Below are positions 47,109 to 56,341 of a stretch of DNA of 64,000 nucleotides, piece after piece. Location of the stretch: the NCBI RefSeq assembly GCF_030161635.1, contig NZ_BSUO01000001.1, forward strand, positions 2,585,199-2,649,198. The letters run 5' to 3'. Made by a program: the position numbers and the translations under genes. Numbering within the stretch: the stretch's first letter is position 1; each line of letters starts with the position of its first letter. The notes beneath the pieces are model-generated. The model was not told the DNA's origin and did no database searches. It saw only the letters and a list, made by a program, of their open reading frames with translations. The DNA comes from Mobilicoccus caccae (lineage in GTDB: Bacteria > Actinomycetota > Actinomycetes > Actinomycetales > Dermatophilaceae).

Positions 47109-48131
47109 ATGCAGATCGAGAGTCCTCCGACAGCAGGAGGTCGCGCGCGGATCCTCATCGTCGGCACCGGAGGGACGATCGCCGGGTCGTCCGCCGCGAC
47201 GGACACCCAGCACTACCAGGCGGGTGTCCTGTCGGTGGAGGACCTCACCGCAGCCGTCCCCGGTCTCGCCGATCGCGTCGAGCTGCAGGTCGAGCAACTG
47301 TTCTCACTCGACTCGGTCGACCTCACCCTCGACCACAGGCTGAGCCTTGCGCGCCGCCTGGACGAGGTGCTCGGCGGCACCGACCGGCCCGACGGCGTGG
47401 TGGTCACCCACGGCACCGACTCCATGGAGGAGACGGCCTACGTCCTGCACCTCCTCCTGGACACCGAGGTACCCGTCGTACTCACCGGCGCCATGCGTCC
47501 GGCCGACGACCCCGGTGCCGACGGCCCGGCCAACCTCGCCGACGCCGTCACCGTCGCCGCGCACCCACTGGCCCGCGGACTCGGCACGGTCGTCGTGTTC
47601 GGGGGGCAGATCCACGGCGCGCGGGACATCACGAAGCGGCATGCGGGGCGTCTCGACGCCTTCGAATCGCTCCACGGGCCCCTCGGACACGTCCTCGACG
47701 GACAGGTGGTCATCGGGGCACGACCGGCGCGGAACTTCGGCGCCACCAGCGCTTTCCGCGTCGGCGATCTTCCCGCCACCATGCCGGCGGTCGAGGTCCT
47801 CCTCACCCACCCGGAGATGACCCCGTCCATCGTCCTGGCCGTCATCGACTCCGGCGCAGCGGGAATCGTCCACGCGGGACCGGGCGGAGGCAACGTCTCG
47901 GCCACGGTCGCGGCCCTGCTCGATGCGGCGCGACAAGCCGGCATCGCGATCGTGCGCACCTCACGTGTCGGCTCCGGCCTGACCACGCGCAACGGGTCGG
48001 TGAGCGACGACGAGCACGACTGGGTCTGCGGTGGGGATCTGCCCCCGCACAAGGCCCGCGTCCTGCTCGCCCTGGCGCTCACAGCCACCGCCGAGACCGC
48101 CGAGCTCCAGACCCTGTTCGACACCCACTGA
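47109..48131 (+). CDS. L-asparaginase
   Basis: Hydrolyses asparagine to aspartate and ammonia; 340 residues. Both nucleophile regions are seen: GTGGTIAG (Thr20/Thr23) and THGTDSMEETA (HGTD 101-104). There is no signal peptide, so a cytoplasmic enzyme. The ATG at 47109 was preferred to one at 47101 that is out of frame. Nine bases separate it from glycerate kinase, so they are probably cotranscribed. Confidence 0.92.
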   Translation: MQIESPPTAGGRARILIVGTGGTIAGSSAATDTQHYQAGVLSVEDLTAAVPGLADRVELQVEQLFSLDSVDLTLDHRLSLARRLDEVLGGTDRPDGVVVTHGTDSMEETAYVLHLLLDTEVPVVLTGAMRPADDPGADGPANLADAVTVAAHPLARGLGTVVVFGGQIHGARDITKRHAGRLDAFESLHGPLGHVLDGQVVIGARPARNFGATSAFRVGDLPATMPAVEVLLTHPEMTPSIVLAVIDSGAAGIVHAGPGGGNVSATVAALLDAARQAGIAIVRTSRVGSGLTTRNGSVSDDEHDWVCGGDLPPHKARVLLALALTATAETAELQTLFDTH

Positions 48132-48140
48132 GGAGACTCC

Positions 48141-49282
48141 ATGACCGACACCCCTGCAGGCCACGTGCTCGTCGCCTGCGACAAGTTCAAGGGTTCGCTC
48201 ACGGCGCTGGAGGTCATCGAGAACCTGGAGACGGGCCTGCGCGAGGGTGCGCCCGGTGTCGAGGTCAGGTCGGTCGTCATCGCCGACGGGGGCGACGGCA
48301 CCCTCGATGCCGCGGAGGTCGCCGGGTTCGAGCCGGTGCCGGTCACCTGCTCGGGGCCGACGGGTGAACCGGTCGCCACCCGCTACGTGCGACGCGGTGA
48401 CACCGCCGTCGTCGAGATGGCCGACGCCTGCGGGCTGATCCGTCTGCCCGGCGGCGAGCGGCGCCCTTGGACGCCTCCAGCGCCGGGCTCGGTGAGGTCA
48501 TCGCCGCAGCACTGGAGGCAGGCGCACGCGAGCTCGTCATCGGCATCGGCGGCAGCGCCAGCACCGACGGCGGCGCGGGCATGCTCACCGCGCTGGGGGC
48601 GCGGTTCCTCGACGAGAACGGTGACCACCTCCCACCCGGCGGCGGCGCGCTCACCGACCTCGCGCGCATCGACCTCTCTGGCGTGCACCCCGCTCTCGCC
48701 GAGACCTCGGTGACCGTGGCCTGTGACGTCGACAACCCCCTGTTGGGAGAGAAGGGCGCGGCCGCGATCTTCGGTCCGCAGAAGGGCGCGAGCGCCGAGG
48801 ACGTCGCTCACCTGGATGCCGGGCTGGCGCGCCTCTCCTCGCTGGTGGCGGAGGCGACGGGTCAGGACGTGGCGGGTGAGCCGGGCGCCGGCGCGGCCGG
48901 TGGCGTGGGGTGGGCGGCGCTGGCCGTCCTCGGGGCGAGGATGCGCCCGGGCATCGAGATCGTGCTCGACCTCAACCACTTCGACGAGCACCTGCGCGGC
49001 GCACGGCTGGTCGTCACCGGAGAGGGCTCGATCGACCTGCAGACGCTGCTCGGCAAGGCGCCGGCCGGCGTCGCCCGGGCGGCCCGAGGTGCGGGTGTGC
49101 CGATCGTCGCGGTGTGCGGTCGCGCGCTGTTGTCGGACGCGGAGGCGCAGGACGCCGGCTTCGAGCGGATCTACCGGCTCACCGACCTCGAGTCCGACGA
49201 ACGCACCTGCATGGAACAGGCCGGCCCGCTGCTGCGCCGCCTCGCGAGCGACGTCGCACGCGCCGAACTCACCGCATCATGA
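48141..49282 (+). CDS. Glycerate kinase (frameshifted)
   Basis: GlxK/GarK-type kinase forming 2- or 3-phosphoglycerate, 380 residues after correction. DKFKGSLTALEVIENLETGL is the conserved N-terminus; IADGGDGTLDA, IGIGGSASTDGGAGMLTALG and VTGEGSIDLQTLLGKAP follow. The frame breaks near 48460 after GGERRP, where LDASSAGLGE should continue; one base missing. The ATG has a GAGGAGAC ribosome site. Confidence 0.93.
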
Positions 49283-49288
49283 GCAGCT

Positions 49289-49334
49289 GAGACAGTGGGT
49301 GACGCCGAGACAGCCGGTCCTGCGCCACTGTCTC
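49289..49334. terminator. Terminator, glycerate kinase/htpX
   Basis: GAGACAGTGG (49289-49298) with CCACTGTCTC (49325-49334), 10-bp stem and 26-base loop between convergent genes. Confidence 0.55.
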
Positions 49335-49379
49335 GGACTTCCCCTGCTGTCCGAGGTGGGAGTGGGTGCGTGTGCGCGG

Positions 49380-50263
49380 TCAGTAGCGTTCCATCCCGGT
49401 GCCCATGCCGCCTTGCGCCATGTTCTCGAGGCGGCCGATGCGCTGGGCCATGGGCGGGTGGGTGGAGAAGAGGTTGGAGACGTCGCCGGCGCGGAACGGG
49501 TTGGCGATCATCAGGTGGGAGGAGTTGACGACCTTCTGCTCGGGCTCCAGCGGAGCCTCCCGCACGCCCTGTTCGAGTTTGCGGAGGGCGGAGGCGAGCG
49601 CCAGGGGGTCTCCGGTGAGCTTGGCGCCGTCTTCGTCGGCGTCGTATTCGCGGGTGCGGCTGATGGCCATCTGGATGACGCCGGCGGCCAGGGGCGCGAG
49701 CAGCGACAGGGCGATCATGGCGATCGGGTTGGGGCGGTCCTCGCTGTTGCCGGAGAACATGTTGGTGAACATGAGCATCTGCGCGACGCTGGTGATCACG
49801 CCGGCGATGGCCGCGGCCACGGACGAGGTGAGGATGTCGCGGTTGTAGACGTGCATGAGTTCGTGTCCGAGCACGCCGCGCAACTCACGTTCGTCGAGGA
49901 GCCGCAGGATGCCCTCGGTGCAGCAGACCGCGGAGTTCTGCGGGTTGCGGCCGGTGGCGAACGCGTTGGGCGCCTGGGTGGGTGAGACGTAGAGGCGCGG
50001 CATCGGCTGCTGCGCCTTCTCGGAGAGTTCGCGCACGATGCGGTACATCGCGGGCGCTTCGGCCTCGGTGACGGGCCGGGCGCGCATGGCGCGGATGGCG
50101 ATCTTGTCGCTGTTCCAGTACCCGTAGGCGGTGGTGGCCAGCCCGATGAGCGCGAACAGCCAGATGAACCGCCCCCTTGGATCATCGCGCCGAGCGCGAG
50201 GAGCAGCCCGAAGATCGCGCCGAACAGAAGTGCGGTCTTGAACCCGTTGTAGTGCCGATGCAT
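49380..50263 (-). CDS. htpX: Zinc metalloprotease HtpX (frameshifted)
   Basis: Membrane protease for quality control of membrane proteins. The ATG at 50263 gives [20 protein letters not shown]. Two N-terminal helices, then the M48 domain with the zinc motif [11 protein letters not shown], a second helix pair, and the distal Glu in [12 protein letters not shown]. The frame breaks in CCCCC near 50172 (after GAMIQGG); one base restored gives 294 residues, the family size. Confidence 0.95.
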
Positions 50264-50302
50264 GTCAGGTGCAACGCAGAACATCAGAAGACCGTTCCCG
50301 GC

Positions 50303-50391
50303 CCGCCCGTTCGCGAGCGAGCGAGCTTGAACGGGCGGAACAGAAAGGAACGCCGCGGCGAAGCCGCGTCCAAGCAGTTCCGGGGGCGCAC
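50303..50391 (+). repeat. Three-hairpin repeat, tandem copy A
   Basis: A module with hairpin I (CCCGTTC...GAACGGG), hairpin II (CGCGGCGAAGCCGCG) and the AGTTCCGGGGG link, but only a stub of hairpin III. Direct orientation, followed 72 bases later by copy B. Confidence 0.72.
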
Positions 50392-50463
50392 GAGCTCGAG
50401 CACCGGCCCCGACGACGCGCGGCGCTCGGTGGGCACGCACCGGTCGCCGAGCGGCAGCGAGGC

Positions 50464-50586
50464 CCGCCCGTTCGCGAGCGAAGCGAGCCTGAACGGGCGG
50501 AACAGAAGAAGGCCGCGGCGAAGCCGCGTCGATGCAGTTCCGGGGGCACACGGGGGCGGAGCCCCCGTGCGTAGGAGCCCCCGTGA
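50464..50586 (+). repeat. Three-hairpin repeat, tandem copy B
   Basis: Complete module with all three hairpins, including CACGGGGGC/GCCCCCGTG, and a partial extra AGCCCCCGTG at its end. It lies in the divergent htpX/korA gap (50264-50674), which holds no gene. Confidence 0.75.
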
Positions 50587-50674
50587 GAAGGCAGACCTCA
50601 CTTGCCCCTACTAGGATGGCGGGACGCGGCGCCGCGATCCCTCCGCGCCGATCCCAAGAGACGGAAGTTCCATC

Positions 50675-52567
50675 GTGTCCACTGCCACGTCCAAGACCGT
50701 CGAGAAGCTGCAGCGGGTCGTGATCCGCTTCGCCGGTGATTCCGGTGACGGTATGCAGCTGACCGGCGACAGGTTCACCAGCGCGACGGCTGCGCTGGGT
50801 AATGATCTGTCGACTCTGCCGAACTTTCCGGCGGAGATTCGCGCTCCTCAGGGGACGTTGCCGGGTGTGTCGAGTTTTCAGCTTCATTTCGCCGATCACG
50901 ACATCCTCACGCCGGGTGATTCTCCGGACGTGTTGGTGGCGATGAATCCTGCCGCGTTGGCGGCGAACCTGCGCGACCTGCCGCGGGGTGGCGTGATCAT
51001 CGCGGATTCGGATGCGTTCGCGAAGCGTGCTCTGGCGAAGGTCGGGTACACGGAGAATCCGTTGGAGGACGGCTCGCTCGAGTCGTGGCATGTGCACTCG
51101 TTGCCGTTGACGTCGATGACGTTGACGGCGTTGGCGGACTTCGATCTGACCCGTAAGGAGAAGGAGCGGGCGAAGAACATGTTCGCCCTGGGTCTATTGT
51201 CGTGGTTGTACACGCGGCCGGTGGAGGGGACGAAGGCGTTCGTGCGGGCGAAGTTCGCCAAGAAGGCGGAGATCCTGTCGGCCAACCTGACGGCTCTGGA
51301 CGCGGGTTACCACTACGGCGAGACGACCGAGGATTTCGCGGTCAGTTACGAGATCGCGCCGGCGCCGATGCCTCCGGGCCGGTACCGCAACATCACGGGC
51401 AACACGGCCACCGCCTACGGCCTGGTCACGGCGGCGCATCGCAGCACGTTGCCGCTGGTGCTGGGCAGTTACCCCATCACTCCGGCCTCGGACATCCTGC
51501 ATACCCTCGCCGGGCTCAAGCGGTACGGCGTGACGACGGTGCAGGCCGAGGACGAGATCGCCGGTGTCGGTGTGGCCCTGGGCGCCTCGTTCGCGGGTGC
51601 GCTGGGCGTGACGACGACCTCCGGCCCGGGTTTGGCGCTCAAGTCCGAGATCATCGGCCTGGGTGTCTCCACCGAGTTGCCGCTGGTCGTCGTGGACGTG
51701 CAGCGTGGCGGGCCGTCGACGGGTCTGCCCACCAAGACCGAGCAGGCCGACCTGTTGCAGGCGATGTTCGGCCGCAACGGTGAGTCGCCGGTGGCGGTCA
51801 TCGCTCCGAGCTCCCCGTCGGGGTGCTTCGACACGGCCATCGAGGCCGTGCGCATCGCGACGACGTATCGCACGCCGGTGCTCATCCTGTCCGACGGGTA
51901 CCTGGCCAACGGCTCCGAGCCGTGGCGCATCCCGGACGTCGCCGACCTGCCCACGATCGACGTGGAGTTCGCCTCCGAGCCCAATTCGGTGGATGCCAAG
52001 GGCAACCCGGTGTTCCACCCCTTCATCCGCGACGAGGAGACCCTCGCCCGGCCGTGGGCGATCCCCGGCACCCCGGGCCTCGAGCACCGCATCGGCGGCA
52101 TCGAGAAGGCCGACGGCACCGGCAACATCAGCTACGACCCCGACAACCACGACCGCATGGTGCGTCTGCGCGCCGCGAAGATCGAGCGGATCGCCGACAC
52201 GATCGGTGACCTCGAGGTCGACGACCCGAACGGCGACGCCGACGTGCTCGTGCTCGGGTGGGGGTCGACCTACGGCCCGATCAGCGCCGCGGTCCGCTCT
52301 CTGCGGGGTTCCGGCATCCCGATCGCCCAGGCCCACCTGCGCCACCTCAACCCCATGCCGCGCAACACCGCCGAGGTGCTGCGCGCGTACTCGCGTGTCG
52401 TCGTCCCGGAGATGAACCTCGGCCAGTTGGCGCTGCTGCTGCGCGGCCGGTTCCTCGTCGACATCCAGTCCTACACCGCTGTCCGTGGCCTCCCCTTCAC
52501 CTCGACCGAACTCGTCGAGGTGCTGGCCGCCGCGGTCGCTGACGCCTCCGAGGAGGACGGATCATGA
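50675..52567 (+). CDS. korA: 2-oxoacid:ferredoxin oxidoreductase alpha subunit
   Basis: Fused gamma-alpha subunit (630 residues) of a 2-oxoglutarate-type ferredoxin oxidoreductase, making acyl-CoA and reduced ferredoxin. The gamma domain begins RFAGDSGDGMQLTGDRFTSA; the alpha domain has GSYPITPASDILHTLAG, AEDEIAGVGVALGASFAGAL and RGGPSTGLPTKTEQADLLQA. The GTG start follows a weak GGAAG ribosome site. Codons in the first ~200 positions are much richer in T/A at position three (GAT, CCT, TTG, GGT) than later in the gene or in neighbours. Stop overlaps korB (ATGA). Confidence 0.95.
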   Translation: MSTATSKTVEKLQRVVIRFAGDSGDGMQLTGDRFTSATAALGNDLSTLPNFPAEIRAPQGTLPGVSSFQLHFADHDILTPGDSPDVLVAMNPAALAANLRDLPRGGVIIADSDAFAKRALAKVGYTENPLEDGSLESWHVHSLPLTSMTLTALADFDLTRKEKERAKNMFALGLLSWLYTRPVEGTKAFVRAKFAKKAEILSANLTALDAGYHYGETTEDFAVSYEIAPAPMPPGRYRNITGNTATAYGLVTAAHRSTLPLVLGSYPITPASDILHTLAGLKRYGVTTVQAEDEIAGVGVALGASFAGALGVTTTSGPGLALKSEIIGLGVSTELPLVVVDVQRGGPSTGLPTKTEQADLLQAMFGRNGESPVAVIAPSSPSGCFDTAIEAVRIATTYRTPVLILSDGYLANGSEPWRIPDVADLPTIDVEFASEPNSVDAKGNPVFHPFIRDEETLARPWAIPGTPGLEHRIGGIEKADGTGNISYDPDNHDRMVRLRAAKIERIADTIGDLEVDDPNGDADVLVLGWGSTYGPISAAVRSLRGSGIPIAQAHLRHLNPMPRNTAEVLRAYSRVVVPEMNLGQLALLLRGRFLVDIQSYTAVRGLPFTSTELVEVLAAAVADASEEDGS

Positions 52568-53631
52568 CCATCGATCTCGGCATGCCCACCAGCGGCCTGC
52601 ACGGCATCCCCCGCCGCCCCGAGGGCGCCCCGCCGGAGAACAAGAAGGACTACACCTCCGACCAGGAGGTCCGTTGGTGCCCGGGGTGCGGCGACTACGC
52701 CGTCCTCGCGGGCGTCCAGTCGTTCCTGCCGACCCTGGGTCTGCGGCGCGAGAACATCGTGTTCGTCTCCGGCATCGGCTGCAGCTCGCGGTTTCCGTAC
52801 TACCTCGACACCTACGGGATGCACTCGGTGCACGGCCGTGCCCCGTCGATCGCGACCGGTCTCGCCGTCTCGCGTCCGGACCTGTCGGTGTGGGTCGTCA
52901 CGGGCGACGGCGATGCGTTGTCCATCGGCGGCAACCACCTCATCCACGCCCTGCGACGTAACGTCAACCTGACGATCCTGTTGTTCAACAACCGCATCTA
53001 CGGCCTGACGAAGGGGCAGTACTCCCCCACCTCCGCGCCGGGCCTGGTCACCAAGTCCAGCCCTGCCGGGTCGGTCGATCCCGTCTTCAACCCCGTCGCC
53101 CTGGCGCTGGGCGCGGGAGCCACGTTCGTGGCGCGCACGATGGACTCCGACCGCACGCACCTCACCGCCACCCTCAAGGCTGCGGCCGAGCACCGGGGCG
53201 CCGCGTTGGTGGAGATCTACCAGAACTGCCCGATCTTCAACGACGGCGCCTTCGAGATGCTCAAGGACAAGGAGAAGGCCGAGGCCCGCATCCTGCGTCT
53301 GGAGCAGGGCCAGCCCGTGCGGGCCGGCGACCACCACGTCGTCGTCCGCGACCCGGCCGGCGGCCTCGAGGTCGTCGGTGCGCGCGGAGCCGACGAGAAG
53401 CGGATCCTCGTCCACGACGCCACCCGCGAGGACCCGACCTCCGCGTTCGGCCTCGCCCAGCTCGACGGTGAGCACGTGCCGCTCGGTATCTTCCGGCGGG
53501 TCTCCCACCCCACCTACGACGACCTCGTCCGGGGCCAGGTGGCCTCGGCCGTGGCCGACAACGGTGGTGCCGTCGACGACGAGGACATCGCCGGGCTGCT
53601 GGCCGGCAAGGACACGTGGACGGTCGCCTAG
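52564..53631 (+). CDS. korB: 2-oxoacid:ferredoxin oxidoreductase beta subunit
   Basis: Thiamine diphosphate subunit, 355 residues. The Cys-containing VRWCPGCGDYAVLAG, the exchange motif SGIGCSSRFPYYLDTYGMHS and the TPP motif GDGDALSIGGNHLIHALRR are present. Partner of KorA, translationally coupled to it. In actinobacteria lacking conventional 2-oxoglutarate dehydrogenase capacity this pair can close the TCA cycle. Confidence 0.95.
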   Translation: MTIDLGMPTSGLHGIPRRPEGAPPENKKDYTSDQEVRWCPGCGDYAVLAGVQSFLPTLGLRRENIVFVSGIGCSSRFPYYLDTYGMHSVHGRAPSIATGLAVSRPDLSVWVVTGDGDALSIGGNHLIHALRRNVNLTILLFNNRIYGLTKGQYSPTSAPGLVTKSSPAGSVDPVFNPVALALGAGATFVARTMDSDRTHLTATLKAAAEHRGAALVEIYQNCPIFNDGAFEMLKDKEKAEARILRLEQGQPVRAGDHHVVVRDPAGGLEVVGARGADEKRILVHDATREDPTSAFGLAQLDGEHVPLGIFRRVSHPTYDDLVRGQVASAVADNGGAVDDEDIAGLLAGKDTWTVA

Positions 53632-54563
53632 ACCCTCCCGCACCCGAGACCGGCGCGGAGGCCGCGAGTGCGACGGCCGCCCGGCGTGGCGTCCTCTACG
53701 GGTTCTCGGCGTATCTGATCTGGGGCACGATGCCCCTCTACTTCAGGCTGCTCGCGCCCTCGGGTGCGTGGGAGATCCTCGCGCATCGCATCCTGTGGTC
53801 GTTGGTGCTGTGCGTCCTGGTGCTGCTGGTGCTGCGTCGCCCGTTCCCCACGTGGCGGCGACCGCTCCGCCAGCACCTCGGCATGGTGCTGGCGGGGATC
53901 CTCATCGCGATCAACTGGGTGGTCTACCTCGTCGCGGTCACCACCGACCGGGTCACCGAGGCGGCCCTGGGCTACTTCCTCAATCCCATCGTCAGCGTCG
54001 CCCTGGGGCTGCTGCTCCTCGGTGAACGGTTGCGGCGGCTGCAGTTCGTGGCTCTGGTCATCGGGGCCTCAGGCGGCCTGTTCCTGGCCGCGACGGGTGG
54101 GACGGTGCCGTGGATCGCGTTCGCCCTGGCCTTCTCGTTCGGCTTCTACGGACTCGTCAAGAAGAAGATGGGGGTCGGCCTCGGAGCGCTGCAGGGCCTC
54201 ACCGCAGAGACGGCGGTGCTCGCCCCAGCGGCGCTCGGAGTGATCGTCTGGCTGTCGATGACAGGCGGGGAGACGGCGTTCTCCCAGGGGCCGGTCCACT
54301 TCGCCCTGCTCGCCTCCAGCGGCGTCTTCACCGCGATCCCGCTGCTGCTGTTCGCCATGGCGGCCAACCGCATCCCGCTGGTGACCCTGGGCCTGCTCCA
54401 GTTCATCGCGCCGGTGCTGCAGTTCATCACCGGCCTGCTGCTCGGCGAGCACATGACCCCGGCACGCTGGATCGGCTTCGCCATCGTGTGGGTGGCGCTG
54501 GCCGTGCTCATGGCCGACTCCGTACGAGCTCGACGCGCCGTCCCACCCCGCAGCCGGCTGTGA
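53616..54563 (+). CDS. rarD: EamA family transporter RarD
   Basis: A ten-helix drug/metabolite superfamily permease, 315 residues. GFSAYLIWGTMPLYFRLL is the RarD signature; NWVVYLVAVTTDRVTEAALG and GYFLNPIVSVALGLLLLGER follow. The GTG at 53616 overlaps the end of korB by 16 bases; a slightly later start is possible. The substrate is unknown (RarD is named for chloramphenicol-related phenotypes). Confidence 0.9.
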   Translation: MDGRLDPPAPETGAEAASATAARRGVLYGFSAYLIWGTMPLYFRLLAPSGAWEILAHRILWSLVLCVLVLLVLRRPFPTWRRPLRQHLGMVLAGILIAINWVVYLVAVTTDRVTEAALGYFLNPIVSVALGLLLLGERLRRLQFVALVIGASGGLFLAATGGTVPWIAFALAFSFGFYGLVKKKMGVGLGALQGLTAETAVLAPAALGVIVWLSMTGGETAFSQGPVHFALLASSGVFTAIPLLLFAMAANRIPLVTLGLLQFIAPVLQFITGLLLGEHMTPARWIGFAIVWVALAVLMADSVRARRAVPPRSRL

Positions 54564-54622
54564 CCACCGGCCGAGCACCGCGGGCCGGCGACCGCCCAGA
54601 GCCACGCACGCTCAGGCCCGGT

Positions 54623-56341
54623 TCACCCCGCTGACCGGCTCTCGTCCACGGCGCGCTGGGCCTGCTCCCCGAGCTCGACCTTGCGGATCTTGCCGGTCGC
54701 GGTCATGGGGAACTCCTCGAGCACGATGAGCTCGGGAACCTTGTACGACGCCAGCGATGCCCGCACGTGCGCCTCGAGGTCGGCGACCTCCACCGTCGCC
54801 CCGGGAGCCGCGGTGACGAAGGCGACCGGACGCTGGCCGTTCGCCGGGTCCGTCGCCGGCACCACGGCACACGAACCGACCGAGGGGTGCCGCGCGATGA
54901 CCATCTCCAGCTCGGCCGGGAACACGCTCATCCCCTTGACCTTGATCATCTCCTTGGCGCGGCCGAGGAAGTGCAGCCGACCCCGCTCGTCGATCCGACC
55001 GTTGTCCCCCGTGTGCAACCACCCGTCCCGCAGCTGCTCGGCCGTCGCCTCCGGCTTGCGCCAGTAGCCGGTCGTCACCGACGGGCTGCGGACGACGATC
55101 TCCCCCGCCTCGCCGAGAGGAAGGACGTGCCCGTCCTGCCAGTCCACGACGAGGATGTCGGTGCCCGGTACGGGCAGTCCGGTGAAGACGGGCTCCTCGT
55201 GCAGGTCGGCGTCGTCGGCCTGGAACCCGTGCGGAGTGGTGTCCATGGTGTGGGTCTCGGTCATGCCGTAGGAGGCCTCGCGCAGGACGCTGTGCTCGCC
55301 CACCGCCTCCACCCAGCGTCGACGCACCTCCGGGTCCATCTTCCTCACGAAGGACACCGCCATCGGACGCTCGAGCGAGGAGAGGTCGCGCGTCGAGATG
55401 TCCTCGCGGGAGGCCATCTCGAGGTAGTTCTCGACCGTGCCCACCATCGTCGTCACCTTGTGGCGCTCGATCTGCGTGAGCGCGGTGTCGGCGTCCCACC
55501 GCACCATGAGCACGCTGGTGCCACCGAGAACGACGGGGAGGAGGATCCCGAGGTCCTCGCCGGCGATCCAGAAGATCGGCAGGTAGCACAGGGCGACGAA
55601 GTCGGTGTCCGCGCTCTCCTCGGTCGCGGTGGCCGTGGAGGCCGCCGTGTAGAGCATGTGTCGCTGGCTGTGTTCGCAGCCCTTGGGCATCCCGGTCGTG
55701 CCACCCGTGTAGTTGAGGGCGGCCAGAGCATCCAGGTCGGGAGTCACCCCGTCGGTGGGCTCGTGCTCCAGCGCGGTGGCGAAGGGGGTGATCGACCGGC
55801 CCCCACCGTCGGGCATCTCGGCCGCGCCTCCCACCATCTCCATGATCGAGGTCATGAGCACCTGTTCGACGGCGACCTCCTCGCCCCGTTCCAGCGCCGA
55901 GTCCGCCTGGGACCACAGCTCCGTGGCCGTGAGCAGCACCGTCGCGCCGCTGTCGCCGAGTTCGTAGGCGATCTCGTCGGCCGTGAACATCGGGTTCACC
56001 GGCACGTGCACGCCCCCGGCCCGCAGCACCGCCAGCATCGTGATGACGAACTGGGGGCAGTTCGGCAGGTGGACGGCGACCCGGTCGCCCCGGGTCACGC
56101 CGGCGGCCTGCAACCAACCCGCGACCCGCTTCACCTTCTCGTCCAGGTCCGCGTAGGTGAGCGTCAGGGTGTCGAAGACGATGGCCGGGCGATCGGCACG
56201 TCGCTGTGCCCACGTCGACACGTGGTCGGGCAGAGAGATCTCACCCAGGGGGTAGACCGGCGCGTCCGGGACGCCTGCGGGGCGGTGGCGTGCCTGGATC
56301 TCCCGCAGCTCGGCGGCATGGGCGTCGTAGTCGTTGCTCAC
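54623..56341 (-). CDS. AMP-dependent acyl-CoA ligase of carboxylase operon
   Basis: Fatty or aryl acid:CoA ligase, 572 residues. GTG at 56341 overlaps the carboxylase stop (GTGA), so it is coupled to it. The P-loop is NYTGGTTGMPKGCEHSQ, the adenine motif SYGMTETHTMD, then WLHTGDNGRIDE and the C-terminal MTATGKIRKVELGE with its catalytic Lys. It supplies the CoA ester presumably carboxylated by the adjacent enzyme. The frame is intact. Confidence 0.92.
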   Translation of the reverse strand: MSNDYDAHAAELREIQARHRPAGVPDAPVYPLGEISLPDHVSTWAQRRADRPAIVFDTLTLTYADLDEKVKRVAGWLQAAGVTRGDRVAVHLPNCPQFVITMLAVLRAGGVHVPVNPMFTADEIAYELGDSGATVLLTATELWSQADSALERGEEVAVEQVLMTSIMEMVGGAAEMPDGGGRSITPFATALEHEPTDGVTPDLDALAALNYTGGTTGMPKGCEHSQRHMLYTAASTATATEESADTDFVALCYLPIFWIAGEDLGILLPVVLGGTSVLMVRWDADTALTQIERHKVTTMVGTVENYLEMASREDISTRDLSSLERPMAVSFVRKMDPEVRRRWVEAVGEHSVLREASYGMTETHTMDTTPHGFQADDADLHEEPVFTGLPVPGTDILVVDWQDGHVLPLGEAGEIVVRSPSVTTGYWRKPEATAEQLRDGWLHTGDNGRIDERGRLHFLGRAKEMIKVKGMSVFPAELEMVIARHPSVGSCAVVPATDPANGQRPVAFVTAAPGATVEVADLEAHVRASLASYKVPELIVLEEFPMTATGKIRKVELGEQAQRAVDESRSAG

